From Deltaproteobacteria bacterium (GTDB taxonomy: Bacteria; Bdellovibrionota_C; UBA2361; JAAYZI01): a DNA stretch of 6,195 bases. The notes beneath the pieces were generated by a model. It searched no databases. It saw only the letters and a list, made by a program, of their open reading frames with translations, and was not told where the DNA came from. Location of the stretch: positions 1 to 6,195 of the forward strand of contig JAAYZI010000281.1 of NCBI GenBank assembly GCA_012514925.1, given 5' to 3'. Shown in pieces: positions 5,634-6,195 of the stretch (its first letter is position 1; each line of letters opens with the position of its first letter). A program made the position numbers and the translations under genes.

Positions 5634-6195
5634 TCCAGAGAAAGTGAAAATAAAATAGCCCCGAGATCTTTCCCTCCCCCTCGACTCTCCTCTCGCTTCG
5701 AAACCCCGCCAACGCGCAGCCCAACCGACTCGCAGCGCCAAGACCTCGCCTGCACGCAGCGCCGAGACCCCGCCGACACACCCCCGCCAACCCTCTCCGC
5801 ATTCACTTTCTCCGAAGAAAGTAAAAATAAAATAGCCCCGCGTTATTTCCCTCCCTCTCGACTACCTCTCGGCCTCGAAGCCCAATCGACACCCCAACCG
5901 ACTCGCAGCGCCAAGACCTCGCCCGCACGCAGCGCCGAGACTCCGCCGACACACCCCCGCCAACCCGCTGCACATTCACTTTCTCCGGAGAAAGTAAAAA
6001 TAAAATAGCCCTGCGTTATTTCCCTCCCTCTCGACTACCTCTCGGCCTCGAAGCCCGCCAACACCCCCGCCAATCCGCTGCGCATTCACTTTCTCCAGAG
6101 AAAGTAAAAATAAAATAGCCCCGCGTTATTTCCCTCCCTCTCGACTACCTCTCGGCCTCGAAGCCCAATCGACACCCCAACCGACTCGCAGCGCC
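5623..6195. repeat. tandem array of four 110-177 base units with hairpins, running off the window
   Basis: Unit starts are 5623 (A, 177 bases), 5800 (B, 173), 5973 (C, 110) and 6083 (D, cut by the window after 113). B, C and D are nearly identical where they overlap; A, at the edge of the array, has diverged most. Each begins CATTCACTTTCTCC and carries the stem ACTTTCT/AGAAAGT around a 4-base loop: A 5628-5645 (CCAG), B 5805-5822 (CCGA), C 5978-5995 (CCGG), D 6088-6105 (CCAG). An A-rich AAAATAAAATAGCCC tract follows, then a C-rich, pyrimidine-biased segment with two CGCAGCGCC copies 24 bases apart in A. Unit C lacks 63 bases of that segment. B and C lengths are not multiples of three, which argues against coding. 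Confidence 0.95.

Larger units (their letters stand above)
5487..6195. other. non-coding 3' region, mostly a nested repeat array
   Basis: After the MltD-like stop codon, 5487-5567 is plain spacer with a C7-A8 homopolymer pair (5496-5510). From 5568 to the window edge the DNA is repetitive, as described in the repeat entries. Open frames exist on both strands here, but they are low-complexity and follow the repeats, so none is called. No standard terminator is visible after the MltD-like gene. Confidence 0.6.

Noticed and set aside
5598..6008. A 136-codon open frame across the repeat array
   Set aside because: It is low-complexity (Pro, Ser, Thr, Arg) and simply translates the repeats. The 173- and 110-base units shift frame, so the protein is not preserved from unit to unit.
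5568..6195. CRISPR array
   Set aside because: The short units are contiguous without spacers, and the long units differ little from each other in their inner parts, unlike unique spacers between short repeats.
5623..6195. Integron attC sites
   Set aside because: No paired RYYYAAC/GTTRRRY core sites flank the units and there are no cassette genes.

Overview
The window reads as a stretch of chromosome from a Gram-negative bacterium. Two of its three complete genes encode envelope proteins typical of such cells: an outer-membrane beta-barrel, and a periplasmic MltD-like protein with LysM domains. Family resemblance (DUF1302-like barrel, fibronectin-III/VCBS-type secreted protein, MltD layout) suggests a delta-proteobacterial or Bdellovibrionota-like lineage. 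This is an impression from family style, not a demonstrated placement. All supported genes are on the + strand.

Layout. Positions 1-164 hold the 3' end of a gene of unknown function. Positions 165-691 are non-coding but unusually rich in perfect inverted repeats, including a long imperfect stem with several small hairpins (468-605) ahead of the next gene. Positions 692-2071 encode a secreted protein: signal peptide, one fibronectin type III domain, a Pro/Thr linker, and a C-terminal region resembling worn VCBS/FG-GAP propeller repeats. After a 222-base gap with one candidate promoter, 2294-3658 encodes a DUF1302-like outer-membrane barrel. Only 28 bases later, 3687-5486 encodes an exported MltD-like protein with LysM domains. 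The last two genes look like one operon: a barrel plus a periplasmic peptidoglycan-binding protein.

The most notable protein observation is that the MltD-like protein seems to have lost its enzyme activity. The family's catalytic Glu is Arg (R173), the AYNxG motif is gone, and the GLWQFMP block is shortened, while the surrounding fold and both LysM domains remain. It may now be a peptidoglycan-binding scaffold. It also carries eight tandem 5-residue repeats between its LysM domains.

The most notable DNA observation is at the 3' end. From 5568 to the window edge there is a nested, apparently non-coding repeat array. Six 11-base units alternate T and C at one position, and they run directly into four copies of a 110-177 base unit. 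Each large copy starts with the same 11-base motif and an invariant 7-base-pair hairpin. The array continues past the window.
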